From positions 11,583 to 75,582 of the forward strand of contig CAKRLG010000011.1 of assembly GCA_934359255.1 (NCBI GenBank): a stretch of 64,000 nt of DNA, given 5' to 3'. The DNA comes from an uncultured Ruminococcus sp. GTDB lineage: Bacteria > Bacillota > Clostridia > Lachnospirales > Lachnospiraceae. The notes beneath the pieces were generated by a model that made no database searches, was not told the DNA's origin, and saw nothing but the letters and a program-made list of their open reading frames with translations. The position numbers and the translations under genes are program-made. Shown one piece after another: positions 36,230 to 46,093 of the stretch (positions are counted from its first letter, which is position 1; every line of letters starts with the position of its first letter).

Positions 36230-37090
36230 TTGAATTATCAGGAATTTCGATGTGAATTTTTAGAACGAATGAAAGAAGTTATGGAAGAGGGGGTGAGTAT
36301 TACCACCGAAAAAATCAACAAAAATAACGGGATCGTTATGGAAGGCCTTGTGCTGAAAAGTGAGAATGCCCGGGTTGCCTCGATCTTTTATATGGAAGAT
36401 TATTTTTCTTACTGGGAAAGAGGAGTTCCGCTGGAACAGCTGGTTCGGAAAGTGCTGTGGCAATTTGAACATTGCAAACCTCAGATGGACGTGGAAGCGG
36501 ATTTTTTTCAAAATTATCAGGAAATCAAAGAAAACATCTGTTTTAAACTGATCAATTACGAGAGAAACCGGGAACTGTTAAAAAAGGTTCCGCATAAGCG
36601 AATCCTGGATCTGGCGATGGTATTCTATTATAGGATCCGGAAAGACGAGACAACGCAGGCAACTATTCTGGTAGAGAATGTTCATCTGAACACATGGAAA
36701 ATCTCGCAGGAAGAATTGATGGAAAATGCAAAACGATATACATATCTGAAACTGCCGGCAGAATTTATTAATATGAAAGGTCTGCTGGGGCTGGTACAGG
36801 GAAAAGAAAAGCAAATGTATGTTTTGACTAATAAAGAGCGGTCACTGGGAGCAGGAACATTCTTATATCCGGGCGTGTTAAAACAGGCTGAAGAACTTCT
36901 GGGAGAACGATTCTATGTGCTGCCAAGTAGTATTCATGAATGTATTCTGATCCCGGAGGAGGAAGGAATGTATCAGGAAGCGCTGACAGAAATTGTAACA
37001 GAAATCAATGAAAGTCAGGTGGATCCGAGAGAGGTTTTGTCGGATCAGGCGTATTTTTACAGTGCGGAAGATGAAAGAGTTCATTTGTAA
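36230..37090 (+). CDS. DUF5688 family protein
   Basis: 286 residues, soluble, no signal peptide. Sequence such as YQEFRCEFLERMKE, KINKNNGIVMEGL, YLKLPAEFINMKG and FYVLPSSIHECILIP fits the DUF5688 family, common in Lachnospiraceae and usually encoded singly; its role is unknown. The start is TTG 36230, with AAAGGAG 6-7 nt upstream; the first in-frame ATG is 13 codons later and would cut the conserved N-terminus. A weak start suggests low translation. Confidence 0.75.
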   Translation: MNYQEFRCEFLERMKEVMEEGVSITTEKINKNNGIVMEGLVLKSENARVASIFYMEDYFSYWERGVPLEQLVRKVLWQFEHCKPQMDVEADFFQNYQEIKENICFKLINYERNRELLKKVPHKRILDLAMVFYYRIRKDETTQATILVENVHLNTWKISQEELMENAKRYTYLKLPAEFINMKGLLGLVQGKEKQMYVLTNKERSLGAGTFLYPGVLKQAEELLGERFYVLPSSIHECILIPEEEGMYQEALTEIVTEINESQVDPREVLSDQAYFYSAEDERVHL

Positions 37091-37129
37091 AAGCAACAGA
37101 TAACGGATAAGTTTTAACGAACAAGACTC

Positions 37130-37158
37130 TTTACAAACGAGAGCAGATGTGTTATTAT
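37130..37158 (+). promoter_or_regulatory. Promoter of tRNA-Arg
   Basis: TTTACA (37130-37135), 17-bp spacer, TATTAT (37153-37158), 36 bp before the tRNA. Confidence 0.7.
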
Positions 37159-37194
37159 TTATAAATGTGAGTAAGGTAAAAGTCTCACGGATAC

Positions 37195-37267
37195 GCATCT
37201 GTAGCTCAGGGGATAGAGCAATGGTTTCCGGTACCATGTGTCGGGGGTTCGAATCCCTCCAGATGCG
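37195..37267 (+). tRNA. tRNA-Arg (anticodon CCG)
   Basis: 73 nt. Acceptor GCATCTG/CAGATGC with discriminator G, D-arm AGCTCAGGGGATAGAGC, anticodon stem ATGGT/ACCAT around TTCCGGT (CCG), T-arm GGGGGTTCGAATCCCTC. CCA is not encoded. No terminator separates it from the gene at 37340, so the two may be co-transcribed. Confidence 0.94.
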
Positions 37268-37339
37268 TTTCTTTTTACACTTTTCCAGAAGAACGTAAGA
37301 AAAATCAGGATCGTACCCGGTCATAAGGAGGTATACGAT

Positions 37340-38257
37340 ATGGATGATTTCAGAGAGTGGCTGTCAGATAATCTTAGATATTTCATGTTGGGATTCGGCA
37401 TTCTGGCAGTGATATTGATTTTGTTTTTCGGTGTTCGTTTTATTTCCTCAAAATTTGGAAATCAGAAAACAAGTGAACCGAAACAGGAGACACAGCAGGA
37501 GACGGAAACACCGACTCCGACGCAGGAAGCAGAAGAAACACCGACAACAACCGCGGAACCGGAAACAACACCGGCAGCAGGAGAGTTGGAACTTAATGCC
37601 TATCCGCAGGTCAATGCACTGATAGAAAAATATTATGCAGCACTGACCGGCAAAGATGTGCAGAGTTTAAAAAATCTGGTGGATGAACTGGATCCGTCAG
37701 ATGAAAGTGCGATCACGAATTCTCAGTATATCGAAGGATACAGTAACGTACAGGTATATACAAAAAAAGGTATGACAGATACCAGTTATGTGGTACTTGC
37801 ATCTTATGATCATAAGTATGTGGGTTATGATACGCTTCTTCCCGGAATCAGTTATCTGTATGTGGACACAAAAGAAGATGGAAGTCTGTATATTGTGGCA
37901 GATCCGAACGAGGAACAGCTTGCATATATCGGTGAAAAGCTTGAAGATGCAGATGTACAGGAACTGCTGAACAGTACACAGGCATCTTATGATGAAAAAC
38001 TGGCTTCTGATGAAGCTTTGTCGAAATATCTGTCAGAGCTTGGAGTGGAAGGATCTGCGGCCATGGAAGCAGCAGAAGGGGCGCAGATTACCGTAAAATC
38101 CAATTGCAATATCAGAAAAGAACCATCGCAGGATGCGGAATCCATCGGCAAACTGGTGGGTGGGCAGACAGTGACCAAGACCGGTGAGGATGGAGATTGG
38201 ATTAAAATTGAATTTGAAGGACAAACTGGCTATGTAAGGGGCGATATGTTCCAGTAG
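37340..38257 (+). CDS. Membrane-anchored SH3-domain protein
   Basis: 305 residues. Short cytoplasmic N-terminus, one membrane helix (about 14-36), a Gln/Thr/Glu/Pro linker (about 44-80), a central alpha/beta domain (about 85-225; LNAYPQVNALIEKYY, SYDHKYVGYDTLLPG) and a C-terminal bacterial SH3 domain (about 245-305; NCNIRKEPSQDAESIGKL, GYVRGDMF) that probably binds cell wall. The start at 37340 follows AAGGAGG; the open frame runs back into tRNA-Arg and is not coding there. Function unknown, likely envelope sensing or anchoring. Confidence 0.85.
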   Translation: MDDFREWLSDNLRYFMLGFGILAVILILFFGVRFISSKFGNQKTSEPKQETQQETETPTPTQEAEETPTTTAEPETTPAAGELELNAYPQVNALIEKYYAALTGKDVQSLKNLVDELDPSDESAITNSQYIEGYSNVQVYTKKGMTDTSYVVLASYDHKYVGYDTLLPGISYLYVDTKEDGSLYIVADPNEEQLAYIGEKLEDADVQELLNSTQASYDEKLASDEALSKYLSELGVEGSAAMEAAEGAQITVKSNCNIRKEPSQDAESIGKLVGGQTVTKTGEDGDWIKIEFEGQTGYVRGDMFQ

Positions 38258-38372
38258 GCAGGAGAAAAAGGACTGTTGCCTTGATCGATTTCAGAAGGTA
38301 TTCTGGAAAGGTTAAAGTAACAGCCTTTTGCTTTACAGGGAAAAAGAACCCGAACGCTGAAGGAGTAAAAGA

Positions 38373-39134
38373 ATGGAAAGTATTCGGCTGAATAAATATT
38401 TGAGTGATGCAGGAATCTGTTCCAGAAGACAGGCAGACCGCTGGATAGAAGAAAAAAGAATAACAGTGAACGGAGAGACTGCCAGGACGGGAATGAAAAT
38501 TGCACTGGACAGCGAGGTATGCATAGATGGAAAACCAATAAAAAAAGAAGAAAAAAAAGTTCTTCTGGCGATGAATAAACCGGCAGGAATTGTCTGTACC
38601 GCTGAGAAGAGAGAAAAAAATAATATTGTGGATTATATGAAGTATCCGAAGCGAATTTATCCGGTGGGAAGACTGGACAAGGATTCTACCGGACTGTTAC
38701 TCCTGACGAATGATGGAGAACTGGTCAATAAGATCATGCGTGCCGGCAACTATCATGAAAAAGAATATCTGGTATCGGTAAATAAACCGGTGACGGAGGA
38801 ATTCTGCAGAAAAATGAGTTGTGGAGTGGCGATTCTTGATACAGTGACCCGTCCCTGTAAGGTGGAAAAAACAGGAGAGAAAAGTTTCAGGATCATTCTG
38901 ACGCAGGGGCTAAACCGACAGATTCGCCGGATGTGTGAGACGCTGGGATATCGGGTGCTGACTCTGCAGAGAGTCAGGATCATGAATATCCGACTGGGAA
39001 GTTTAAAGGAAGGAACCTGGCGGAGCATCGAAGGAAAAGAACGAAAAGAACTGGATGCCCTGTTGTCTGATTCCAGTTCTTTGTCTGTGAAAGAACGAAA
39101 AGAAAAACAGAGAGAAAGAAGAGGTGGCATATGA
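38373..39134 (+). CDS. 23S rRNA pseudouridine synthase, RluF/RluB-like
   Basis: 253 residues. N-terminal S4 RNA-binding domain (1-60; LNKYLSDAGICSRRQADRWI), then the RsuA-type catalytic domain with the active-site Asp in GRLDKDSTGLLLLTNDG, and GLNRQIRRMCETLGY with VLTLQRVRI. The C-terminal tail is Lys/Arg/Glu-rich. The arrangement is closest to RluF (U2604 of 23S rRNA), but the target base is not proven. Its stop overlaps the ligA start (ATGA). Confidence 0.9.
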   Translation: MESIRLNKYLSDAGICSRRQADRWIEEKRITVNGETARTGMKIALDSEVCIDGKPIKKEEKKVLLAMNKPAGIVCTAEKREKNNIVDYMKYPKRIYPVGRLDKDSTGLLLLTNDGELVNKIMRAGNYHEKEYLVSVNKPVTEEFCRKMSCGVAILDTVTRPCKVEKTGEKSFRIILTQGLNRQIRRMCETLGYRVLTLQRVRIMNIRLGSLKEGTWRSIEGKERKELDALLSDSSSLSVKERKEKQRERRGGI

Positions 39135-41110
39135 ACGCAGAAAAAAAACAACAGGCGATTCGACGGATGAAAGAACTGTCAGAAATACTGAAAGAAGCAT
39201 CCCGCGCATATTATGCTGAGGACAGGGAAATCATGAGTAATCTGGAATATGATGCACTGTATGATGAACTGGTAAAACTGGAAGAAGAGACACAGATGGT
39301 TCTGGCAGGAAGTGCTACGACCACAGTAGGATATGAGGCAGTGGATGAACTGCCGAAAGAAGCACATGAAAGTCCGATGCTTTCTCTGGATAAAACAAAA
39401 GACAAGGAAGTGTTACGAGGATTTATAGGGGATCACAAAACATTGCTTTCCTGGAAAATGGACGGCCTGACGGTGGTTCTCACTTATTATCAGGGAAAAC
39501 TGCAAAAAGCAGTAACCCGTGGGAATGGAGTGGTTGGTGAGGTAATCACCAATAATGCGCGGGTATTTGATAATGTTCCGTTAAAGATTCCATATCAGGG
39601 TGAACTGACTCTTCGCGGAGAGGCAATTATAACATATTCTGAGTTTGAAAAAATCAACAGTCAAATTGAGGATGTGGATGCAAAATATAAGAATCCAAGA
39701 AATCTTTGCAGCGGTTCGGTACGCCAGTTAAATAATGAGATCACAGCAAAACGGCATGTATGTTTTTATGCATTTTCGCTGGTAAAGGCAGATGGAGTAG
39801 ATTTTGAAAATTCCAGACAAAAACAAATGGAATGGTTGAAAGATCAGGGGTTTGAAGTAGTGGAGTATCGTGTGGTGACAGGAGCCGTACTGGATGATGC
39901 GATGGAGTATTTTGCAACACAGATTGAACAAAATGACTTTCCGTCGGACGGACTGGTGGCACTGTATGATGATATTGCCTATGGTGATTCGCTGGGAAGA
40001 ACGGCCAAATTCCCACGGAATGCCTTTGCGTTTAAATGGGCGGATGAGATGGTGGAGACTACACTTGAGCAAATCGAATGGAGTCCGTCAAGAACAGGTC
40101 TGATCAATCCGGTGGCGATTTTTACGCCGGTGGAACTGGAAGGATCCACGGTGAGTCGGGCGAGTGTGCATAATATCAGCATCATGCGAAAACTGGAACT
40201 TGGCATTGGTGATCGGATCAGAGTTTACAAAGCCAATATGATCATTCCACAGATTGGTGAAAATCTCACGAAAAGTGGTGTGAAAGATATTCCTTCCAAC
40301 TGCCCGGCATGCGGAGGAAAAACCGTGATCGAAAAAGTGAATGATGTGGAATCCTTATATTGCAGGAATCCGGAATGTCCGGCAAAAGCAATTAAAGGAT
40401 TTACTTTATTTGTCAGTCGGGATGCAATGAATATCGATGGTCTGTCGGAAGCAACACTGGAGAAATTTATTGCCAGAGGTTTTATCAAGAATTTTGGGGA
40501 TATTTTTGAGATCGACAAACATAAAGATGAGATCATCCGGATGGAGGGATTTGGCGAAAAATCATATGAAAATCTGATGGAGAGTCTGAACCGGGCGAAA
40601 AAGACAGAACTTCCAAGAGTGTTGTATGCACTGGGGATTCCCAATATCGGTCTTGCCAATGCAAAGATGATTTGCAAAGAACTGAATTATGATATGGAAA
40701 AGATTCGTTATGCATCGGAAGAAGAACTGGCGGCGATTGACGGTATTGGTCCTGTTATAGCAAAGAGTTTTGTGAATTACTTTAAAAAAGAAGGAATACA
40801 GGAAAAACTGGATCATCTGCTGTCGCATCTCGAAATTGAAGCGGCACCAAAACAGGTAGAAACGCAGATTTTTGAGAACATGAATTTTGTGATCACCGGA
40901 AGTGTGGAACATTTTGCCAATCGAAAAGAAGTGAAAGAGGAGATTGAGAAGAGAGGCGGAAAAGTAACGGGAAGCGTGACTTCGAAGACTTCATATCTGA
41001 TCAATAATGATACCCAGTCGGCATCTTCAAAAAATCGAAAAGCAAAAGAACTGGGAATTCCAATCATTTCCGAAGAGATGTTTCTCAAGATGATGGAAGA
41101 GGGAGTATAG
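39131..41110 (+). CDS. ligA: NAD-dependent DNA ligase
   Basis: 659 residues, full length. Ia domain (YYAEDREIMSNLEYDALYDEL) binds NMN, the adenylation Lys109 is in SWKMDGLTVVL, GSVRQLNN and the OB domain follow, then a four-Cys zinc finger (CPACGG, CRNPECPAK), helix-hairpin-helix repeats (ALGIPNIG, AIDGIGPVIAKS) and a BRCT domain at the C-terminus (NFVITGSVEHFANRKEV). It seals nicks in replication and repair. Starts inside the preceding stop codon. Confidence 0.97.
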   Translation: MNAEKKQQAIRRMKELSEILKEASRAYYAEDREIMSNLEYDALYDELVKLEEETQMVLAGSATTTVGYEAVDELPKEAHESPMLSLDKTKDKEVLRGFIGDHKTLLSWKMDGLTVVLTYYQGKLQKAVTRGNGVVGEVITNNARVFDNVPLKIPYQGELTLRGEAIITYSEFEKINSQIEDVDAKYKNPRNLCSGSVRQLNNEITAKRHVCFYAFSLVKADGVDFENSRQKQMEWLKDQGFEVVEYRVVTGAVLDDAMEYFATQIEQNDFPSDGLVALYDDIAYGDSLGRTAKFPRNAFAFKWADEMVETTLEQIEWSPSRTGLINPVAIFTPVELEGSTVSRASVHNISIMRKLELGIGDRIRVYKANMIIPQIGENLTKSGVKDIPSNCPACGGKTVIEKVNDVESLYCRNPECPAKAIKGFTLFVSRDAMNIDGLSEATLEKFIARGFIKNFGDIFEIDKHKDEIIRMEGFGEKSYENLMESLNRAKKTELPRVLYALGIPNIGLANAKMICKELNYDMEKIRYASEEELAAIDGIGPVIAKSFVNYFKKEGIQEKLDHLLSHLEIEAAPKQVETQIFENMNFVITGSVEHFANRKEVKEEIEKRGGKVTGSVTSKTSYLINNDTQSASSKNRKAKELGIPIISEEMFLKMMEEGV

Positions 41111-41237
41111 GTTCGCTGCATTGACTTTCAGAGGCAGATTGAGTAGAATGTACAGTAACAATGGAGAAAAGATCTACTGAAAATGTGAAAAAAGACAGAA
41201 GATACCATGATGGAACAGAAAGAATCAGGTGCAGGTA

Positions 41238-42830
41238 ATGGGAAAAATTCAGAAAATTCGGGAATCGAAAACGGGAAAGAAAATAGTCAAAAAAGGAAAG
41301 AGTGGCATTGGCCGGATTCTGTTTGGGCGAACCGGAATCATCCTTCTGTTACTGCTTTTGCAGCTGGGGATTCTTTTTATTGTGTTCAGCAGACTGCAAC
41401 AGCATATAATTTATGCTTACTGGCTGTTTGTTCTGCTCTCCGCGCTGACAGCGATACTGATTATCAACCGACCGGGAAATCCGGCGTTTAAGCTGGCGTG
41501 GATGGTTCCGATTACATTCTTTCCGGTTTTCGGTATGCTGCTGTATCTGTTTGTGGAATTTCAGGCGGGAACAGTGTGGCTGAACCGTCGCCTTCAAAAT
41601 GTGGAACAGCAGATGCGAAAATATGTACTGCAGGATCCGGATGTTTTTGAAGAACTGGAAAAGACAGATAAACAGATAGCCAATTTATCCAGATACGTGA
41701 CAGAAAAAGGTGGTTTTCCGACGTACAAAAATTATCATACGACATATTACCCATGGGGGAAAGATAAATTCGAAGCATTAATTGAAGAACTGAATAAAGC
41801 GGAGAAATTCATTTTCATGGAGTACTTCATTGTTGCGGAAGGAAAAATGTGGAACACTGTGCTGGAGATTCTGAAAAAGAAGGTACAGGAGGGCGTGGAA
41901 GTCCGGTTTATGTATGACGGTACCTGCAGTATTTCACTGCTCCCGTATAATTATCCGAAAAAACTGGAGGAATACGGAATCAGATGTAAAATATTCAATC
42001 CCATCAAACCGGCATTATCTACGGTGCAGAATAACCGTGACCACAGAAAAATTGTAGTGATCGATGGAAAGACAGCTTTTACCGGTGGTGTTAATCTTGC
42101 AGACGAATATATCGGAGAACTGGAAAGGTTTGGAACCTGGAAAGATACTGCGATTATGGTTCAGGGAGAGGCGGTAAGAAACTTTACTCTGATGTTTCTG
42201 GAAATATGGAACGTAGATGAACCGCAGGAGAATTATGAAAAATATCTGGATGCATCTTATTGTTATGGCATGACGGAAGGGGAAGGCTTTGTGATTCCTT
42301 ACGGTGACAGTCCGTTGGATCATGAGAATGTGGGCGAGCTTGTCTATATGGATATTCTAAACAGTGCAAAAGATTATGTGCATATTATGACACCATATCT
42401 GATTCTGGATCATGAGATGCTCACAGCACTTACATATGCGGCAAAACGTGGTGTGGATGTAAAGATTATTATGCCTGGAATTCCGGATAAAGCGTATGCA
42501 TTTGCTCTGGCAAAGACTTACTATCCTGAGCTTTTGCGGGCAGGTGTGAAAATTTATCAGTATAAACCTGGCTTTGTCCATGCAAAATCTTTCACTTCAG
42601 ATGACTGTAAAGGGGTAGTGGGAACTATCAATCTGGATTACCGGAGTCTGTATCTGCATTTTGAATGTGCAGTATATCTGTACCAGGTACCTCAGATTGC
42701 AGATGTGGAGGCAGATTTTCAGGGGACGTTGAAAGATTGTCGAGAAATTACAATGGAAGATTGGAAAAATGAGAAATTTATTACGAAACTGACGGGAAGA
42801 GTACTTCGACTGATTGCCCCGTTGATGTAA
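41238..42830 (+). CDS. cls: Cardiolipin synthase (phospholipase D family)
   Basis: 530 residues. Two N-terminal membrane helices (about 30-90), then two PLD domains, each with an intact HKD motif: His269-Lys271-Asp276 (DHRKIVVIDG) and His448-Lys450-Asp455 (VHAKSFTSDD). It joins two phosphatidylglycerol molecules to cardiolipin and glycerol. The start at 41238 is preferred; a GTG three codons upstream has no ribosome site. Confidence 0.95.
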   Translation: MGKIQKIRESKTGKKIVKKGKSGIGRILFGRTGIILLLLLLQLGILFIVFSRLQQHIIYAYWLFVLLSALTAILIINRPGNPAFKLAWMVPITFFPVFGMLLYLFVEFQAGTVWLNRRLQNVEQQMRKYVLQDPDVFEELEKTDKQIANLSRYVTEKGGFPTYKNYHTTYYPWGKDKFEALIEELNKAEKFIFMEYFIVAEGKMWNTVLEILKKKVQEGVEVRFMYDGTCSISLLPYNYPKKLEEYGIRCKIFNPIKPALSTVQNNRDHRKIVVIDGKTAFTGGVNLADEYIGELERFGTWKDTAIMVQGEAVRNFTLMFLEIWNVDEPQENYEKYLDASYCYGMTEGEGFVIPYGDSPLDHENVGELVYMDILNSAKDYVHIMTPYLILDHEMLTALTYAAKRGVDVKIIMPGIPDKAYAFALAKTYYPELLRAGVKIYQYKPGFVHAKSFTSDDCKGVVGTINLDYRSLYLHFECAVYLYQVPQIADVEADFQGTLKDCREITMEDWKNEKFITKLTGRVLRLIAPLM

Positions 42831-42858
42831 ATAAAAAGTAGACAGGAGATGTGTAACA

Positions 42859-43779
42859 ATGCCGATTAAGATACAAAGCGATTTACCGGTAAAAGAGATT
42901 CTGGAACAGGAAAATATATTTGTCATGGATGATACCCGTGCGATGCACCAGGATATTCGTCCGATTCAGATCCTGATTCTGAATCTGATGCCATTAAAGG
43001 AAGAGACAGAACTGCAGCTGCTCCGATCTCTGTCCAACACACCGTTGCAGATTGATGTGACCTTTATGGCTGTGGCAAGCCATGAAGCAAAGAATACTTC
43101 ACGAAGCCATTTGAATAAGTTTTATATAAGCTTTGAGCAGGTGAAAGAACAGAAATTTGATGGTATGATCATCACCGGAGCTCCGGTAGAACAGATGGAG
43201 TTTGAAGAAGTGGATTATTGGGAAGAACTGACGGAGATCATGGAGTGGAGCAAAAGTCATGTGACATCCACCATTCATCTTTGCTGGGGCGCGCAGGCCG
43301 GACTGTATTACCATTACGGACTGAAAAAACGTCAACTGTCAAAGAAAATGTTCGGCCTGTTCTGGCATGAAGTGCAGAACAGAAAGATTCCGCTGGTGCG
43401 TGGGTTTGATGATCTGTTTCTGGCACCCCATTCCCGTCATACGGAAGTTTCAGCAGAAGATATTCACAATTGTAAAGCGCTGACCGTACTGGCAGAATCC
43501 AGAGAAGCAGGTGTTTTTTTATGTATGGCAATGGGTGGACGTCAGATTTTTGTCATGGGACATCCGGAATATGACCGGGTGACACTGGACGGAGAATATA
43601 AGAGGGATAAAGGCAAAGGACTGGAAATTGAAATTCCGGCCAATTATTACCCGGAGAATGATCCGGAGCTTCGCCCGAGACTTCTGTGGAGAGCACATGC
43701 AAATAATCTGTATACCAACTGGTTAAATTACTATGTATATCAGTGCACGCCATATGATCTGGAAGGAACGCCGTTCTAA
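42859..43779 (+). CDS. metA: Homoserine O-acetyltransferase (MetA family)
   Basis: 306 residues. Catalytic Cys142 (HLCWGAQAG), His235 and Glu237 (GHPEYDR) are all in place. Residue 111, in TGAPVEQMEFEEVDYW, is Glu; in the characterised Bacillus cereus enzyme Glu111 confers acetyl-CoA use, while Gly111 in E. coli gives succinyl-CoA. So O-acetylhomoserine is the predicted product, the substrate of MetY at 21135. It follows cls by 28 bp. Confidence 0.95.
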   Translation: MPIKIQSDLPVKEILEQENIFVMDDTRAMHQDIRPIQILILNLMPLKEETELQLLRSLSNTPLQIDVTFMAVASHEAKNTSRSHLNKFYISFEQVKEQKFDGMIITGAPVEQMEFEEVDYWEELTEIMEWSKSHVTSTIHLCWGAQAGLYYHYGLKKRQLSKKMFGLFWHEVQNRKIPLVRGFDDLFLAPHSRHTEVSAEDIHNCKALTVLAESREAGVFLCMAMGGRQIFVMGHPEYDRVTLDGEYKRDKGKGLEIEIPANYYPENDPELRPRLLWRAHANNLYTNWLNYYVYQCTPYDLEGTPF

Positions 43780-43846
43780 AAAGAGAAATCTGTCGAACCC
43801 TGTCAGAAAATCAGGAACGAATCTTTGGGTTTTCAAAGAAAGTACA

Positions 43847-43875
43847 TTGCTAAAAAAATATCCGCCATCTATAAT
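43847..43875 (+). promoter_or_regulatory. Promoter upstream of the small gene at 43977
   Basis: TTGCTA (43847-43852), 17-bp spacer, TATAAT (43870-43875). Confidence 0.65.
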
Positions 43876-43976
43876 AAAAGCATGAAGCACAGAGCATATT
43901 AAAAAATACTGTGTGGATGTTACAAAAAATAAAAATATGTACGTGGCAAAGAAGGCGTACAGGAAAGGATGCGGAT

Positions 43977-44288
43977 GTGAGATACGAAAGTGAAGAAAAG
44001 AAAAATCTGATTTTCGACCTGATGAACGGAAGTCTGGTTCTGGATGAAGTAAAAGATTTGTGTAAAGACCAGATAGTAGATGAATTCGCCAAAGGGTCCT
44101 ACTGCAGTGAACTTTACGAAGAAGTGTATCAGGCAAAAGTGTCATTATGTAATCGTCTCGGAGTACAGGAAGACAGTGATATTGAGACAATCATTTCCAA
44201 TTTGTTGCTGATTGGAAAACATCTTTCCATGAAGATGTTTGATTACGGAATGGAAGAAGAACGAAAACAAGAGAAAAAACACAATTGA
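43977..44288 (+). CDS. Hypothetical small helical protein
   Basis: 103 residues, not recognised. It is acidic and mostly helical (IFDLMNGSLVLDEVKDL, IETIISNLLLIGKHLSMKM), with a charged C-terminus rich in Glu/Lys/Arg; no signal peptide or membrane helix. The start is GTG 43977 with AAAGGA about 9 nt upstream; the frame is open to 43911 but without a ribosome site. It has its own promoter and lies 133 bp before the ABC-F gene. Confidence 0.65.
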   Translation: MRYESEEKKNLIFDLMNGSLVLDEVKDLCKDQIVDEFAKGSYCSELYEEVYQAKVSLCNRLGVQEDSDIETIISNLLLIGKHLSMKMFDYGMEEERKQEKKHN

Positions 44289-44338
44289 TGAAATTTCCTC
44301 TTGCAAATCTGGAGATTTCCTGTAAAATAGTATAGGAT

Positions 44339-44385
44339 TATATGGAAAGCCGGTGGTCTGTAAAGATCTCCGGCTTCGTATATGA
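44339..44385 (+). promoter_or_regulatory. Leader hairpin before the ABC-F gene
   Basis: AAGCCGG (44347-44353) pairs with CCGGCTT (44370-44376), extended outward by TATATG...GTATATGA. No T-run follows. ABC-F genes are often controlled by leader attenuation, so a regulatory role is possible. Confidence 0.4.
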
Positions 44386-44421
44386 GCAACCAGAAACTTT
44401 CATAGAGGAAAGGAAACGAAT

Positions 44422-46053
44422 ATGATTGCAGCAAATAATGTAACATTGCGAATTGGAAAAAAAGCTTTATTTGAAGATGTAAATATTAAATTCACAGAAG
44501 GAAACTGTTATGGTCTGATCGGTGCCAACGGTGCCGGAAAGTCTACCTTTCTGAAGATCCTCTCCGGACAGTTAGAAACTACGAATGGTGATATCACTAT
44601 CACACCAGGACAGCGACTTTCTTTCCTGCAGCAGGATCATTTCAAATATGATGCGTATCAGGTGCTGGATACCGTTATTATGGGAAATGCCCGTCTGTAT
44701 GAAATTATGAAAGAAAAAGAACAGATCTATGCAAAAGAAGACTTTACCGAAGAAGACGGTATCCGTGCCAGTGAACTGGAAGCAGAATTTGCAGAGATGG
44801 ATGGATGGAATGCAGAATCCGATGCCGAGCAGCTGTTAAATGGTCTTGGAATTCCGACCGAGCTTCATTATGCACAGATGGCAGACCTGAATGGTTCTGA
44901 AAAAGTGAAAGTCCTGCTTGCACAGGCACTGTTCGGTAATCCGGATATCCTGTTGCTTGATGAGCCGACCAACCATTTGGATCTGGATGCGATCGCATGG
45001 CTCGAAGAATTTTTGATCAACTTTGAAAATACTGTTATTGTGGTGTCCCACGACCGTTATTTCCTGAACAAAGTATGTACTCATACTGCGGATATTGATT
45101 ATGGTAAGATTCAGCTGTATGCAGGTAACTACGATTTCTGGTTTGAGTCCAGTCAGTTGCTGGTAAAACAGATGAAGGAAGCAAACAAGAAGAAAGAAGA
45201 AAAGATCAAAGAACTGCAGGAGTTCATCTCCCGGTTCAGTGCCAATGCATCAAAATCAAAACAGGCGACTTCCCGTAAGAAAGCCCTGGAAAAGATTCAG
45301 CTGGATGAGATCCGGCCTTCCAGCAGAAAGTATCCATATATTGATTTCCGTCCGAACCGTGAGATCGGTAATGAGGTGCTGATGGTGGAAAATCTTTCCA
45401 AGACCATTGATGGCGTGAAGATCCTGGATAATATTTCCTTTACACTGGGAAGAGAAGACAAGGTTGCTTTGGTTGGTGGCAATGAGCAGGCAAAAACTGT
45501 TCTGTTCAAGATCCTGATGGGTGAGATGGAGCCGGATTCCGGTAATTACAAATGGGGTGTGACAACTTCCCAGGCATATTTCCCGAAGGACAATACAAAA
45601 GATTTTGATAATGATCTGACGATCGCTGACTGGCTGACTCAGTATTCTGAGATCAAGGATGCCACTTATGTACGTGGATTTCTGGGAAGAATGCTGTTTG
45701 CCGGTGAAGATGGCGTGAAGAAAGTGAAAGTACTTTCCGGAGGTGAGAAAGTACGTTGCCTGTTATCTAAGATGATGATTTCCGGTGCGAACATCCTGAT
45801 TCTGGATGAACCGACCAACCACCTGGATATGGAATCCATCACCGCATTGAACAACGGGCTGATCAAGTTTCCGGGTGTTCTGTTATTTGCATCCCACGAT
45901 CATCAGTTCGTGCAGACAACAGCAAACCGTATTATGGAAATCATGCCGAACGGATCTATGATCGATAAGATCACGACCTATGACGAATATCTGGCAAGTG
46001 ATGAGATGGCAAGAAAACGTCAGGTTTATCTGATGCAGGAAGAAGATAACTAA
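44422..46053 (+). CDS. ABC-F family ATPase (YkpA/YbiT-like)
   Basis: 543 residues, two ABC domains joined by a charged linker (about 245-300), no membrane segment. NBD1 has Walker A GANGAGKST and LLLDEPTNHLD. NBD2 has LSGGEKVR and LILDEPTNHLDMES, but its Walker A reads GGNEQAKT instead of GxNGxGKS/T, so its ATP site looks altered; NBD1 has the weak signature LNGSEK. ABC-F proteins act on the ribosome E-site. Members close to YkpA are translation factors rather than clear antibiotic-resistance proteins. Confidence 0.92.
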   Translation: MIAANNVTLRIGKKALFEDVNIKFTEGNCYGLIGANGAGKSTFLKILSGQLETTNGDITITPGQRLSFLQQDHFKYDAYQVLDTVIMGNARLYEIMKEKEQIYAKEDFTEEDGIRASELEAEFAEMDGWNAESDAEQLLNGLGIPTELHYAQMADLNGSEKVKVLLAQALFGNPDILLLDEPTNHLDLDAIAWLEEFLINFENTVIVVSHDRYFLNKVCTHTADIDYGKIQLYAGNYDFWFESSQLLVKQMKEANKKKEEKIKELQEFISRFSANASKSKQATSRKKALEKIQLDEIRPSSRKYPYIDFRPNREIGNEVLMVENLSKTIDGVKILDNISFTLGREDKVALVGGNEQAKTVLFKILMGEMEPDSGNYKWGVTTSQAYFPKDNTKDFDNDLTIADWLTQYSEIKDATYVRGFLGRMLFAGEDGVKKVKVLSGGEKVRCLLSKMMISGANILILDEPTNHLDMESITALNNGLIKFPGVLLFASHDHQFVQTTANRIMEIMPNGSMIDKITTYDEYLASDEMARKRQVYLMQEEDN

Positions 46054-46093
46054 ATAATAAAAGCGGTTTTATTTATCGAAACAGCTTTATGTA

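Noticed and set aside
37238..37339. N-terminal extension of the SH3 protein into tRNA-Arg
   Set aside because: The frame passes through the tRNA T-arm and acceptor stem; AAGGAGG precedes 37340.
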